Origin: an uncultured Pirellulaceae bacterium
GTDB lineage: Bacteria; Planctomycetota; Planctomycetia; Pirellulales; Pirellulaceae
DNA length: 61,345 nt
Assembly: GCA_937928555.1 (NCBI GenBank)
Contig: CALFWR010000026.1
Coordinates: forward strand, 1 to 61,345
Reading direction: 5' to 3'
Of this stretch, positions 45,888-55,128 are shown piece by piece. The translations under genes were made by a program, and so were the position numbers. Within the stretch, counting starts at the first letter, position 1; every line of letters starts with the position of its first letter. A model generated the notes under the pieces. That model had not been told where the DNA came from. It did no database searches and saw only the letters and a program-made list of their open reading frames with translations.

Positions 45888-48482
45888 ATGAAAAATAAAC
45901 CTGCTGCAAACTCTTGTGTTCTCTCCCTCATGAAATTCTCGCTCATGAAATTTATCTTGCCCGCGATTTTCGTTTTCCTCGCCGCGTGTTCGATCGCTGA
46001 GGCTCAGGATGGTTCCGCGTTTATGCAAGAAAAGCAGATCGCGGTCTTCAAGAAGTACTGCTACGAGTGCCACAATTCGGATGCCCAAGAAGGCTCCGTC
46101 GATCTCGAAACCATTCCGCTGGAGATCAGCAAGGATATCGAAACGGCGGAGCGATGGGCCAAGGTGCTCAATGCGATCAATTCAGGAGAAATGCCGCCCG
46201 AAGATGCAGAGCAAATACCGGATCGAAAGAAGCTGGATTTTCTCGAAGAGCTTTCGGGTCAAATGGTGCTTGCTCGCAAGATCCTCAGTGACAGTGGTGG
46301 CAAGATCACGTTGCGCCGATTGAACCAGCGAGAATATGCAAACACGCTCGAAGCCTTGATCGGCGTGAGGCCCGACACTTCTGATCTGCCCGATGATCAG
46401 GCAAGTGCCGGGTTCGACACTGAAGGCGCGTCGCTGTTTTTCTCCAGCGATCAGTTGGAACAGTATCTCCGCACCGCCCGACGCTACCTTGATATCGCCC
46501 TCAACGGTTCGCCAAAAACCAAGCGTAAGAGCAAGCGTAGGACCAAACGGGTTGAGCCCGAGGAAACTTATACGCCGCATTACAGGAAGTATTTGCGAGA
46601 GTTGAAAACTAAAATTGCCAACTCGAAAAAGTATCTCGCGTCGCCCGACAATCCGCCAAAGGGCCTGGGTATCCTTGATGCCTATCAAGCCAAAAAGCAG
46701 ATGAAGCAGGCAAAGGAATGGAGCCCCCAACTCGAAGAATACCTTGCTCGACCGGAAACGAAGACGGGTGCGACGCTAATCCTGACCATCAAGGGCGGTG
46801 GTCCAACAAAGATCAAGCTGCCTGTTGTTGGCCCTACTGAATTCGGTCGCTACAAAATTCGGTTGCGAGCGGCGGCGTACAAAGACGCCCCGGCTCGTTT
46901 TCAGTATCTGGAATTTACTTCTGGATTTGGGCGTACACGCAATCACATGGGCTGGCGAAAAGTTCGTGGGACGTTGAAGAAGCCGGAGATTATCGAGTTT
47001 GAATTCGATCATCTTCCAGGCGATCGGCACCAGTACATGGTCCATCAACGGACTCACCAGGATCGCGGCGACAAAAACCTGTGGACTCTGAACCAAAAAG
47101 AAAATGGGATGGGAACTCCACCGGGCGTCTGGGTTGACTGGGCTGAACTGATTGGGCCCGAACCGTTTAATTTGTCGCAACGTCAGGAGATTCTTTTCAA
47201 AAAACCAAAGTCATGGAACGAAAAGAAGTACGCTACCGAGGTGATTCGACGATTCGCCGCAAATGCGTTTCGCGGAACTAAGCCAACCGATGCTTATATC
47301 AGGAAGCTTGTCGAACGGTTTGAGTCCGCGCGTCGCGACGGGGACAATTTTGAAAAAGCCATCGTGGAGCCATTGGCAATTGTGTTGTCTTCGCCAAGCT
47401 TTCTGTACATGGTCGAATCCGCCGGCGGGAAGGAGTCGCTTACCGCACACGAATTGGCGACACGGCTTTCGTATTTCCTCTGGAGCACGTCGCCTGATCA
47501 GGAACTCGCCGCGCTGGCGAAGTCGGGGAAGCTTTCCGATCCGAAGGTGCTTCGTAAGCAAACAGAGCGGATGATCGCGGACCCAAAGTTCGAACGCTTT
47601 ATTGATGGTTTCGTGTACCAGTGGTTGGAAATGGAGCGGATCGACATGTTCCAGTCCAGCGGTGCCCAGTATCCGAATTTCGACAACGCTATTCGCGCCA
47701 ATTCTCGGGAAGAACTTTTTTCAATGGTTCGGATGTTGGTGAAGAAAAAACTACCGCTGAAAGATCTCTTGCGAAGCGATTATGTTGTAATCAATGAAGT
47801 GTTGGCTGATTTTTACGGAATTGACGGCGTCGAAGGCCATGAATTTCGCAAGGTGGATTTGCCGGAACGTTCTGTCCGAGGTGGGCTGTTGGGTACCAGT
47901 GCGGTTCACATTATGGGTTCTGATGGGCTTCGGTCGTCACCGGTTGAGCGTGGTGCCTGGGTGCTGAGACATTTGCTCGACAACCCCCCGCCTCCTGCGC
48001 CTCCGAACGTTCCTCAGTTGAGCCGATTGGATGAGGAGGTCTTGCCCGTGCGAAAACTGCAGCGGGCTCATCAGGAACAACCGCAGTGCGCCCAATGTCA
48101 CCAGAAGATTGATCCGATCGGATACGGGTTGGAGAATTTTGATTCGACCGGTGCATGGCGAGAGGTCGAGCTGGTTAGCTTTGGCAAGAGCCGTTTCGGG
48201 CGGCAGAATACAAAAGAATTTGCAATTGATACCGCTGGAAAGTTATACAACGGTCGCAAGTTTTCGAACTTTTCCGAACTTCGCAATGCGATTGCTGAAC
48301 ATGAGGATGATTTTGCTCGCGGGTTTTCCAAGTCTTTGATCGCTTATGGACTCGGACGACCGTATGGTTTTACCGATGAAGCACTTTCGAAAGAAATCCT
48401 TCAGCAGGCCGTCAAGCGGAAATACGACATCAACGAGTTTATTCACGCTCTGGTTCAATCAAAAACGTTTACCACCAAGTAA
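45888..48482 (+). CDS. DUF1592/DUF1588-type protein with c-haem motifs
   Basis: This 864-residue exported protein starts at ATG 45888; an ATG at 45930 would also keep the signal. A hydrophobic leader ends FVFLAAC-SIAEAQ, which could be a lipoprotein box or an ordinary cleavage site. A PSCyt1-like c-haem motif is at C58-YEC61-H62 with EGSVDLETIPLEI. The middle holds PSD2/PSD3-type domains (VIRRFAANAFRG, ELATRLSYFLWSTSPDQEL, LLRSDYVVINEVLADFYGI). A second CAQCH motif lies in PQCAQCHQKIDPIGYG with the DUF1585 tail. DUF1552 follows, the normal planctomycete pairing. Substrate and electron partner are unknown. Confidence 0.88.
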   Translation: MKNKPAANSCVLSLMKFSLMKFILPAIFVFLAACSIAEAQDGSAFMQEKQIAVFKKYCYECHNSDAQEGSVDLETIPLEISKDIETAERWAKVLNAINSGEMPPEDAEQIPDRKKLDFLEELSGQMVLARKILSDSGGKITLRRLNQREYANTLEALIGVRPDTSDLPDDQASAGFDTEGASLFFSSDQLEQYLRTARRYLDIALNGSPKTKRKSKRRTKRVEPEETYTPHYRKYLRELKTKIANSKKYLASPDNPPKGLGILDAYQAKKQMKQAKEWSPQLEEYLARPETKTGATLILTIKGGGPTKIKLPVVGPTEFGRYKIRLRAAAYKDAPARFQYLEFTSGFGRTRNHMGWRKVRGTLKKPEIIEFEFDHLPGDRHQYMVHQRTHQDRGDKNLWTLNQKENGMGTPPGVWVDWAELIGPEPFNLSQRQEILFKKPKSWNEKKYATEVIRRFAANAFRGTKPTDAYIRKLVERFESARRDGDNFEKAIVEPLAIVLSSPSFLYMVESAGGKESLTAHELATRLSYFLWSTSPDQELAALAKSGKLSDPKVLRKQTERMIADPKFERFIDGFVYQWLEMERIDMFQSSGAQYPNFDNAIRANSREELFSMVRMLVKKKLPLKDLLRSDYVVINEVLADFYGIDGVEGHEFRKVDLPERSVRGGLLGTSAVHIMGSDGLRSSPVERGAWVLRHLLDNPPPPAPPNVPQLSRLDEEVLPVRKLQRAHQEQPQCAQCHQKIDPIGYGLENFDSTGAWREVELVSFGKSRFGRQNTKEFAIDTAGKLYNGRKFSNFSELRNAIAEHEDDFARGFSKSLIAYGLGRPYGFTDEALSKEILQQAVKRKYDINEFIHALVQSKTFTTK

Positions 48483-48487
48483 GGAGC

Positions 48488-48666
48488 TGAGCCGATTGGC
48501 CCAATGGCCTCGGGTTCCGCGGTTCGTGGTTGTGGCTTCCAGCGGCAATCGTTTGGCGACGCGGAACACTCATGTCTCACAGTCGACACACCCAAACTGA
48601 AACCCGACCGCTTACGCGTCTCGGCTAACTGATACTGAAACCCGGCCGCTTACGCGTCTCGGCTCA
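48488..48666 (-). repeat. multi-branch repeat, expanded copy in reverse
   Basis: It begins TGAGCCGATTGGCCCAATGGCC soon after the DUF1592 stop codon and ends with two tandem CGCTTACGCGTCTCGGCT modules. Both ends match the reverse of the element at 56499. The centre is longer and diverged. The end is 28 nt before the DUF1552 start. Confidence 0.6.
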
Positions 48667-48694
48667 TGAAACTACCAACCGTTGAGGTCCAAAC

Positions 48695-50002
48695 ATGACG
48701 AATTCCAGACGCACATTTCTTCGCAGTGCAACTTCTGCGGTCGCATTGCCGTTTCTCCCTTCCCTTGGTTTGACCGCTGCAGCGGCCCCGGTTGCCAGAG
48801 GTGTCGTCAATCCGCTCGCTCCGCCTCCCAAACGGTTGGTTTTCCTTGGGATTGGGTTCGGGGTTACAGCAGATCGATGGTATCCAGATGTTGATCGTGA
48901 AGGTGCCAAGTACAAGCTGCCGAAACTTCTCAAACCGTTGACTCGGCACAAGGATGACATCACGATCATCCAAAACCTGATGCACCAGTATTCGGCCGAC
49001 GGTCATGCGGGCAGTACATTTTGGTTGACCGGTGCCAATCGCTATGCCGTTCCCGGGCAGAACTTTCACAACACCATTTCTGTCGATCAGGTTGCTGCTG
49101 AAGTTCTCGGAAATGACACGCGATTCACTTCGGTTCAGCTGACAGCCAAAGATGCAAAGTCTGACGGCCATGGCCCGGGGCTTTCGTTGGCGTGGAATCG
49201 ATCGGGCAAACCGATTGCTGGACTTGACACGCCCGTCGCTGCCTTTCATCGGATGTTTTCGAACGACACGACACCGCTGAAACAACGCCAAAAAATCCTT
49301 AACGACCAACGCAGTGTGCTCGACGCGGTGCTCTCGGACGCCAAGGCGATCAATCGAAAGCTGGACAAGTCGGACTCCGAAAAACTTGATGAGTATTTTC
49401 AATCGGTGCGCGAGATTGAAATTCGTTTGGCAAAGGAGGAGAAGTGGTTGGCGGTGGACAAGAAAAAGCCCTCCAAGCCGCTTTCGGAACCGGGCGACCT
49501 AGAGGGCGTCGAGGAAATTCGCATGATGTACGATTTAATGGTTGCGGCCATGCAGGTCGATGCGTCCCGCGTGTTTACCTATCGCATGCCAGCCAACCGG
49601 ATGATCCAGAGCCTTGGTGCGACGATGAGTGCTCACACGATGAGCCATTTTTCCGAGGGTGAACGTCGCACGGTTTCGCAAAAACGTGACACGGCGCATG
49701 CGAAACTTTTGGCTGAGTTTTTCGACAAGTTGAAGAAGTCGAAGGAGCCAGATGGTTCAAGCCTGTTTGATCATTGTTCGATTACATTTGGCACGAACCT
49801 GAGTTCGGTTCACACGCTGAAGAATTGTCCAACGTTAATCGCTGGCGGCGGATCGGGTTTCAAGCATGGTCGTCACTTGGTGATGGACAACCCGAAAACA
49901 CCGCTCTGTAATTTGTGGCTCAGTACGCTTCGCGGAAGTGGCATTGCGGCGGAATCGTTTGGCGATGCGACTGGGGTAATTGATGAGCTTTTTGAAGCCT
50001 GA
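48695..50002 (+). CDS. DUF1552 family protein, Tat-exported
   Basis: This 435-residue protein has a twin-arginine signal (SRRTFLRSATSAVALPFLP). Family features include PKRLVFLGIGFGVTADRWYP and HAGSTFWLTG, and a conserved late segment (SITFGTNLSSVHTLKNCPTL, shown in part). It belongs with DUF1592 proteins in the planctomycete PSD-type two-gene unit; it is also related in layout to DUF1501. The reaction is unknown. The stop codon is joined to a repeat element. Confidence 0.9.
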   Translation: MTNSRRTFLRSATSAVALPFLPSLGLTAAAAPVARGVVNPLAPPPKRLVFLGIGFGVTADRWYPDVDREGAKYKLPKLLKPLTRHKDDITIIQNLMHQYSADGHAGSTFWLTGANRYAVPGQNFHNTISVDQVAAEVLGNDTRFTSVQLTAKDAKSDGHGPGLSLAWNRSGKPIAGLDTPVAAFHRMFSNDTTPLKQRQKILNDQRSVLDAVLSDAKAINRKLDKSDSEKLDEYFQSVREIEIRLAKEEKWLAVDKKKPSKPLSEPGDLEGVEEIRMMYDLMVAAMQVDASRVFTYRMPANRMIQSLGATMSAHTMSHFSEGERRTVSQKRDTAHAKLLAEFFDKLKKSKEPDGSSLFDHCSITFGTNLSSVHTLKNCPTLIAGGGSGFKHGRHLVMDNPKTPLCNLWLSTLRGSGIAAESFGDATGVIDELFEA

Positions 50003-50145
50003 TTCGTTGGCCGTAAGGCCTCGGGTGCCGCATGAGAAAGCGGGCAGGAGGATCAACGCTGCCGGGCTTATCTACCCCGGCAGGGATGCCGAACTGCGGG
50101 CGTTTAGCGTCCGGGCCAGTCGGCCGCAAACGCGACTCGGTTCAC
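50003..50145 (-). repeat. multi-branch repeat, extended reverse copy
   Basis: GTTGGCCGTAAGGCCTCGGG begins right after the DUF1552 stop codon, and GCGACTCGGTTCAC ends it. It contains an additional hairpin, CTGCCGGG with CCCGGCAG. Open frame through it would give a long N-terminal extension to the lactonase gene, which was rejected because the real signal peptide starts at 50319. Confidence 0.6.
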
Positions 50146-50170
50146 GTAGGCCGGAGCAAAAAAACAAGGC

Positions 50171-50289
50171 GGTTGCCGGAGCATCGGATGCAAACGAAAA
50201 ATCGGCCAAGCTGAAAAATCGTCTTACTGACTCGTCTTGTTTTCGCCGTTGCGGCAAGCCATGGGGCCTCGGTCCGGCCTACGCGTGGG
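50171..50289 (+). repeat. TTGCCGGAGC-type intergenic repeat, copy 2
   Basis: TTGCCGGAGCATCGGATGC, a TTGTTTTCGCCGT block and CCGGCCTACGCG are shared in the same order with 39831-39945. With the repeat at 50003 it fills the gap before the lactonase gene. Confidence 0.55.
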
Positions 50290-50318
50290 GCATTCACTTG
50301 CTTGCGACTCGGGCTTTT

Positions 50319-51368
50319 ATGGCTTGCTTTACATGTCTTCTGCTGTGCCAATCGCTTGTTGCTCAGACCTCTGTCATTCTTTCAGTCAGCAACGAAAAGA
50401 AATTGGTCGTCTACTCGCTGGATGAAGCCGGTAAGCTAAAAATCGAATCCGAAATCGCAACCACCGGCAAGCCGGGTTGTTCGATCGCCAATCGCAGCGG
50501 GACGCACCTATACGTGGCGATGAAAGCCTCCAACTCGATCGCGACGTTTTCCTTCGCTCACGAAACTGGCTTGAAGCTGCTGGGCGAAACCCACGTCGGT
50601 GCCGCAGCGTCGTACCTCGCCATCGACCCAACAGGTTCCTACCTGTTCAGTTCCTACTATCAAGGCGGAAAAATTGCGGTTCACAGAATCAACGATGACG
50701 CCACGCTGCAAGACAAACCGATTCAAATGATCCAAACCGATGAGAAAGCTCACTGCATCGCACTCGACCGATCAGGAACAAACGTCTTCGTGGCTCACAC
50801 AGGTCCCGAGGCAATTTTTCAATTCACCTTCGACCCGAAACAGGGCATACTCACCCCCAACGCCAAACCAAAACTCGTTCGCAAACCCGGCACCGGCCCG
50901 CGGCACCTGTGGTTTCATCCCGAATTGGACTTCGCCTACGGTAGCGATGAACAAGGCAGCAGTGTCACAGTCTATCAATTCGATCGGGAAACAGGAACGC
51001 TTTCGGTCGTGCAGACGCTGTCCACGCTTCCCGATGGGTTCAGCGGTAAGAACACGACTTCCGACATCGAAGTGCATCCCTCGAACAAGTTTGTCTTCGT
51101 CGCCAATCGCGGCAGTGACACAATCGCCAGTTTCTCGATCGATCCCAAAACAGGTCGGCTGGCGCTTTTGAAACATTCTCAGACAGTGCCCTTTACTCGA
51201 TCGTTTAACATTTCGGCAAACGGGAAGTACCTTGTTGCGGCGGGTCAAAAATCAGACAAAATCAGAGTGTTCACAATCGGCGACGACGGAAAGACGAAAC
51301 TGCTTTCGACTTCGGACACGGGAAAAGCCCCTTGGTGGGTTCACATTATTCAAAACAAGCAAAACTAG
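50319..51368 (+). CDS. exported lactonase-type seven-bladed propeller (6-phosphogluconolactonase family)
   Basis: This 349-residue protein starts at ATG 50319 with a short signal (MACFTCLLLCQSLVAQ). The mature part has repeated blades: SVSNEKKLVVYSLDEAG, IANRSGTHLYVAMKASNSIA, AIDPTGSYLFSSYYQGGKI, GPRHLWFHPELDFAYGSDEQG, DIEVHPSNKFVFVANRGSD and NISANGKYLVAAGQKSDKIR, typical of the Pgl/YbhE lactonase family. Several family members open 6-phosphogluconolactone; others act on other lactones. Being exported, it more likely uses a free lactone. Sulfatase gene follows after 19 bp. Confidence 0.82.
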   Translation: MACFTCLLLCQSLVAQTSVILSVSNEKKLVVYSLDEAGKLKIESEIATTGKPGCSIANRSGTHLYVAMKASNSIATFSFAHETGLKLLGETHVGAAASYLAIDPTGSYLFSSYYQGGKIAVHRINDDATLQDKPIQMIQTDEKAHCIALDRSGTNVFVAHTGPEAIFQFTFDPKQGILTPNAKPKLVRKPGTGPRHLWFHPELDFAYGSDEQGSSVTVYQFDRETGTLSVVQTLSTLPDGFSGKNTTSDIEVHPSNKFVFVANRGSDTIASFSIDPKTGRLALLKHSQTVPFTRSFNISANGKYLVAAGQKSDKIRVFTIGDDGKTKLLSTSDTGKAPWWVHIIQNKQN

Positions 51369-51387
51369 CAAAACAAATAGGTTCTTT

Positions 51388-52971
51388 ATGATTTACTCGA
51401 AATTAAAAGCGCTCTTTATGAGCCTTGCACCGCTGTGCTTTGCCCTGTGTTTGTTTTCCTCCATCGCCTCAGCCGACGATCGCCCCAACATCCTCTGGAT
51501 TACGATCGAAGACTGGTCAACGGACCTTTCCTGCTACGGCACCGCCGGGATGGAAACGCCGCACGTTGATAAACTGGCGTCGCAGGGCGTGCGATATGAG
51601 TACGCATTCACCACTTCGCCGGTTTGTTCGACCTCACGATCGGCGATGATGACGGGCTTTCACCAGAACTACATCGGTGCCCACCAGCACCGAACCAGTG
51701 TCAAAAAACCGTTGACCAACGGCGTTCGTCCGATTCCTCACCTCTTTCGCGACGCGGGTTACTTCACGGCATTGATGTCAAAGAAAGTCGATGTCAATTT
51801 CCTGCCCGATAAAAAAGAAGAGCTTTTCACGGGCAAGGACTGGAAAGATCGCAAGCCGGGCCAACCGTTTTTTGCGCGGATTACGTTTCAGGACACACAC
51901 CGCAAGTGGAACCGCGACCCCCAACGTCCCATCGACATAAAAGACGTCGTTCTTCCTCCCTACTATCCCGACACGCCTTTCGTGCGTCGCGACTGGGCCA
52001 ACGGATTAGAGCAAATGCAGGTGGTGGACCGACAGGTCGGTGCGATCCTCAAACGCTTGGACGACGAAGGGCTCTCCGATAACACGATCGTATTTTTCAT
52101 CGGCGATCACGGTCGCTGCCACATTCGGGGCAAGCAGTTTCTCTACGATGGCGGCATTCGAATTCCGATGATCATGCGCTGGCCTGGTAAAGTCCAAGCT
52201 GGCCAAGTCAGCGAAAATCTGGCGATGTCGATTGACATTTGCGCCACAATTCTTGAGGCAGCGGGCATCGAGGCGCCCGTTCCCTTGCACGGCAAAAGTT
52301 TGCTCGGTGATGAATTCAAAAACCGAAAGTACATCTTTGCCGCTCGTGACAAAATGGACGAAACGCATGACTCGATGCGCGCGATTCGCAGCAAAGATTT
52401 CAAGCTGATTCACAACCTGATGCCCGAGCGTCCTTGGTGTCAGTTTAATCGCTACAAGGAGGCTTCGTATCCGATGCTGGCGTTGATGAACGTGATGCAT
52501 CTCAAAGGTGAACTCAATCCCCAGCAGGCTGCCTTTTTCGCCGATCACAAGCCGGAGTTCGAGTTGTTCGACCTAAAGAAAGATCCACACGAAGTGAACA
52601 ACGTCGCAGACGATCCGTCCTACGCGGAAACCAAAGCTGAGTTGCTGGCGAAGCTTTCTGATTGGCGCAAGAACGTGATCCATGATGCCGACAACACCGA
52701 TGTGTACAAGGCGCATGATACATTTCCTGACGCGCTGCCCGGCGGGATGAAGGTCGATGATTGGGTCGAAGCGAATTACGACAATTACGATTTTTATCAA
52801 TCCGGCTGGCCTGCCTGGTATCCGACTCGGTCACTTGAACAGTGGGAAGAGGCAGTGAAAACGTGGGAGCCCTATGTCTTCCGTAAGCCAACCGAGACGA
52901 TCCCACGCCCCGAACTTTGCCACAAACATCGAAAATTCCAGGCCAAAGCCAAATCCAAAAAGAAAAAGTAG
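51388..52971 (+). CDS. exported sulfatase-family enzyme, variant site CSTSR
   Basis: This 527-residue protein has a signal peptide (MSLAPLCFALCLFSSIASA) and the sulfatase fold. RPNILWITIEDWSTDLSCYG is the first metal-site strand. The formylglycine position is C80 in SPVCSTSR-SAMMTG; the usual C-x-P/A-x-R has Thr in place of Pro. GDHGRCHIRGKQFLYDGG is the second metal-site region and RKYIFAARDKMDE a later one. The start is 51388; an upstream in-frame start overlaps the lactonase gene and was rejected. The PhoD-like gene begins 6 bp after the stop. Sulfate ester substrate unknown. Confidence 0.88.
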   Translation: MIYSKLKALFMSLAPLCFALCLFSSIASADDRPNILWITIEDWSTDLSCYGTAGMETPHVDKLASQGVRYEYAFTTSPVCSTSRSAMMTGFHQNYIGAHQHRTSVKKPLTNGVRPIPHLFRDAGYFTALMSKKVDVNFLPDKKEELFTGKDWKDRKPGQPFFARITFQDTHRKWNRDPQRPIDIKDVVLPPYYPDTPFVRRDWANGLEQMQVVDRQVGAILKRLDDEGLSDNTIVFFIGDHGRCHIRGKQFLYDGGIRIPMIMRWPGKVQAGQVSENLAMSIDICATILEAAGIEAPVPLHGKSLLGDEFKNRKYIFAARDKMDETHDSMRAIRSKDFKLIHNLMPERPWCQFNRYKEASYPMLALMNVMHLKGELNPQQAAFFADHKPEFELFDLKKDPHEVNNVADDPSYAETKAELLAKLSDWRKNVIHDADNTDVYKAHDTFPDALPGGMKVDDWVEANYDNYDFYQSGWPAWYPTRSLEQWEEAVKTWEPYVFRKPTETIPRPELCHKHRKFQAKAKSKKKK

Positions 52972-52977
52972 GTCTCA

Positions 52978-54978
52978 ATGAGTTCTTTGAACGACACCTC
53001 TGACAACAATTCGAATCGTGAGCCGTTGGCCGTAAGGCCTCGGGTATCGGCGGCTCAATCCGCATCGCTGAACATGGCCCTTGACGGTGCCCAGCCCCGG
53101 TCGCATACGCATCACGGCTCACCATCTGATTGGCGGTCGAAGCTATTCTGCGTGCTGGCGATCGTGATGATCACGATCCCGACAACAGCAATTGGCTACG
53201 CTCAGCAAACGCGCGATCCGATTCGCCTGACGCATGGGCCGATGCTTGGCAATCCTACATGTAACTCTGTTGCGGTGTGGGCGCGGACGTCAGATCCCGG
53301 CAGTTTTCACGTTCGGTTTTCTACAGACGAAGACAAGCTTGATCAGGTCAGCGAAACGGCCGAAACCAGAATCGAAGACGACTGCACCGGTACCGCAACG
53401 CTGTCCGGGCTCAAGCCCGACACGCGCTACCACTATCAGGTTTGGGTCAACGAAACACCGCACGGTCTGCCCGGGTCTTTTCTAACGTTACCCAGTGCCG
53501 ACGAATCTCGCAACGCTGAGTACAATCCGAAAGGCCTGTTTAACTTTCGCTTTGAGATTGGGTCATGCGCCAATCAAAATCCGCTTCACGGGATTGGGCA
53601 CCGTTCGCCAACGTTGGAAAATCTGAATCGCGACTGGGCCGACAAAGTTCACTTTCACATCATGAACGGCGACTGGTTGTACGAGGAACTTCGGACTCAT
53701 CCTGCAGAAGCTTGGCGGTTGACTCAGGGGATCGAAAAACTGCCTCGCAACGTTGACGTCATGCCGACGATCGTTGGTGTTTGGGAAAACTACAAACTTT
53801 ATCTTTCCCGCAACGTTGAACTGGCCAAATGGCATCGCAACGTTCCGTCGTATTTTACTTTCGACGATCACGAACTGGTCAACGACATCTGGGGCGCGTC
53901 GAGCCCTGGCAAACGGAATCGTCGAACGGTTTTTCGCGACATCGGGACGTACGCATGGTTTAATTATCTGGGCTGGGCTAATCCAACGACACATTCGCAG
54001 CGTGTTCATTTTGGGAAAGCCAGAATGGAAAAGGGATCTGACCTGCTGGTTGATTCTTCTGCGGATTTTACTGCTTTGCCGCTGGACAAGATGTTGAATT
54101 TGCATGTGCATTGGGGAACTCCCGAAGCCGGCGTTAATGACATGAAGTTCGACAACGATGGGGGGCACCCCAATAGCTACGTCTATGACATTCTGAAAGT
54201 CGTAGACAAGCACACACTGCAGCTTCACATGCCGGCCAAAGTCACCGACGAGATGAGTTATTCGATTGGTCGGCGATCTTATGCGAGTTTTCGAGTCGCC
54301 AACTGCGAGTACTTTTTGCTCGACACACGCGGTGATCGCGACATGCACGACGTCTCCGAGCGAGACAAGAAAGGCATCTCGATGCTGGGTGCTCCACAAC
54401 GTAAATGGCTACTTGAATCGATGCGAAATAGCGATGCCGATTTCTTTTTTGTGATCTCGACGGTGCCTTTCATGATTCCCCACAGTGGCGCCGGTGGCTT
54501 TGAGGCCGATGCGGCTAACAAGGAAGAAGCTTGGACAGCATTTTTCGATGAGCGTGAAGAACTGATTAGCCAATGGGAAAAGATTGGCAAAAAAGTCTTC
54601 GTTATGACTGGGGACTTGCACAACAGTTTTGCGATCAAAGTCACAGACAACGTGTGGGAGTTTTGCTGCGGTCCTCACAACAGTGTGAATCACGTGCCAA
54701 AGAACGACGAGATGGATCGGCCGGCAACGGGCAAGTTCAAGTTTGGCCCGCGTGAATGCGACATCCGCTGGAGCAGTTATATTCTTCCGGATCTGAAACG
54801 GCTTGATCGGCTATATCCGTACTACTGTGTGGTTCAGGTGAACAACGTGTTCAATATGCCGCAGCAGTTCGGCGGCAAACGATTGGTTGCCTATCCGCAT
54901 CCACAGGTCGTTTTTCAGTATTACGATGGCCGCACGGGCGAGCTGGCGTACGCGGAAGCGATTTCGCTGGACCGTTGA
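52978..54978 (+). CDS. PhoD-like phosphatase/phosphodiesterase with repeat-encoded N-terminus
   Basis: This protein of up to 666 residues belongs to the PhoD metallophosphatase family. Residues about 85-165 form an Ig/FN3-type domain (LKPDTRYHYQVWVNE). Metal-site elements include EIGSCANQNP, HFHIMNGDWLYEE, SYFTFDDHELVND and FVMTGDLHNS. The hydrophobic signal (LFCVLAIVMITIPTTAIGY) comes after about 57 residues, and 35 of those codons are exactly the structured repeat (53018-53122). The ATG at 52978 is used because it lies 6 bp after the sulfatase gene; an ATG at 53077 inside the repeat is the other candidate. Phosphate ester or teichoic-acid-like substrates are possible. Confidence 0.82.
   Translation: MSSLNDTSDNNSNREPLAVRPRVSAAQSASLNMALDGAQPRSHTHHGSPSDWRSKLFCVLAIVMITIPTTAIGYAQQTRDPIRLTHGPMLGNPTCNSVAVWARTSDPGSFHVRFSTDEDKLDQVSETAETRIEDDCTGTATLSGLKPDTRYHYQVWVNETPHGLPGSFLTLPSADESRNAEYNPKGLFNFRFEIGSCANQNPLHGIGHRSPTLENLNRDWADKVHFHIMNGDWLYEELRTHPAEAWRLTQGIEKLPRNVDVMPTIVGVWENYKLYLSRNVELAKWHRNVPSYFTFDDHELVNDIWGASSPGKRNRRTVFRDIGTYAWFNYLGWANPTTHSQRVHFGKARMEKGSDLLVDSSADFTALPLDKMLNLHVHWGTPEAGVNDMKFDNDGGHPNSYVYDILKVVDKHTLQLHMPAKVTDEMSYSIGRRSYASFRVANCEYFLLDTRGDRDMHDVSERDKKGISMLGAPQRKWLLESMRNSDADFFFVISTVPFMIPHSGAGGFEADAANKEEAWTAFFDEREELISQWEKIGKKVFVMTGDLHNSFAIKVTDNVWEFCCGPHNSVNHVPKNDEMDRPATGKFKFGPRECDIRWSSYILPDLKRLDRLYPYYCVVQVNNVFNMPQQFGGKRLVAYPHPQVVFQYYDGRTGELAYAEAISLDR
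53018..53122 (-). repeat. multi-branch repeat inside the phoD-like gene
   Basis: GTGAGCCG (53018-53025) and CGGCTCAC (53115-53122) form the outer stem. Inside are GGCCGTAAGGCC and a diverged second module. The length is 105 nt, a multiple of three, and there is no stop codon in the reading frame. Confidence 0.65.
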
Positions 54979-55001
54979 GTCGCGTAAGCGATCGTCAACA
55001 A

Positions 55002-55092
55002 GTGAGCCGAGACGCGTAAGCGGCCGGGTGGCAGCAGGGTTAACGTACAATCAAATGGCAACGCACCCGTGGCCTCACGGCCAGCGGCTCAC
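55002..55092 (+). repeat. multi-branch structured repeat, copy upstream of sulfatase 2
   Basis: The outer stem GTGAGCCG/CGGCTCAC encloses CGCGTAAGCG (GUAA tetraloop), a CGGGTG/CACCCG stem and TGGCCTCACGGCCA. A partial module (GTCGCGTAAGCG) sits between it and the phoD-like stop codon. The right end is 36 nt before the next ATG, and AAAGGAAC lies in that interval. Confidence 0.72.
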
Positions 55093-55128
55093 GATTTCGG
55101 CGAACAACAAAACCAAAAGGAACCCGAC

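Noticed and set aside
49980..50318. Long N-terminal extension of the lactonase gene
   Set aside because: The extension is made of repeat DNA; a signal peptide starts at 50319, so the gene starts there.
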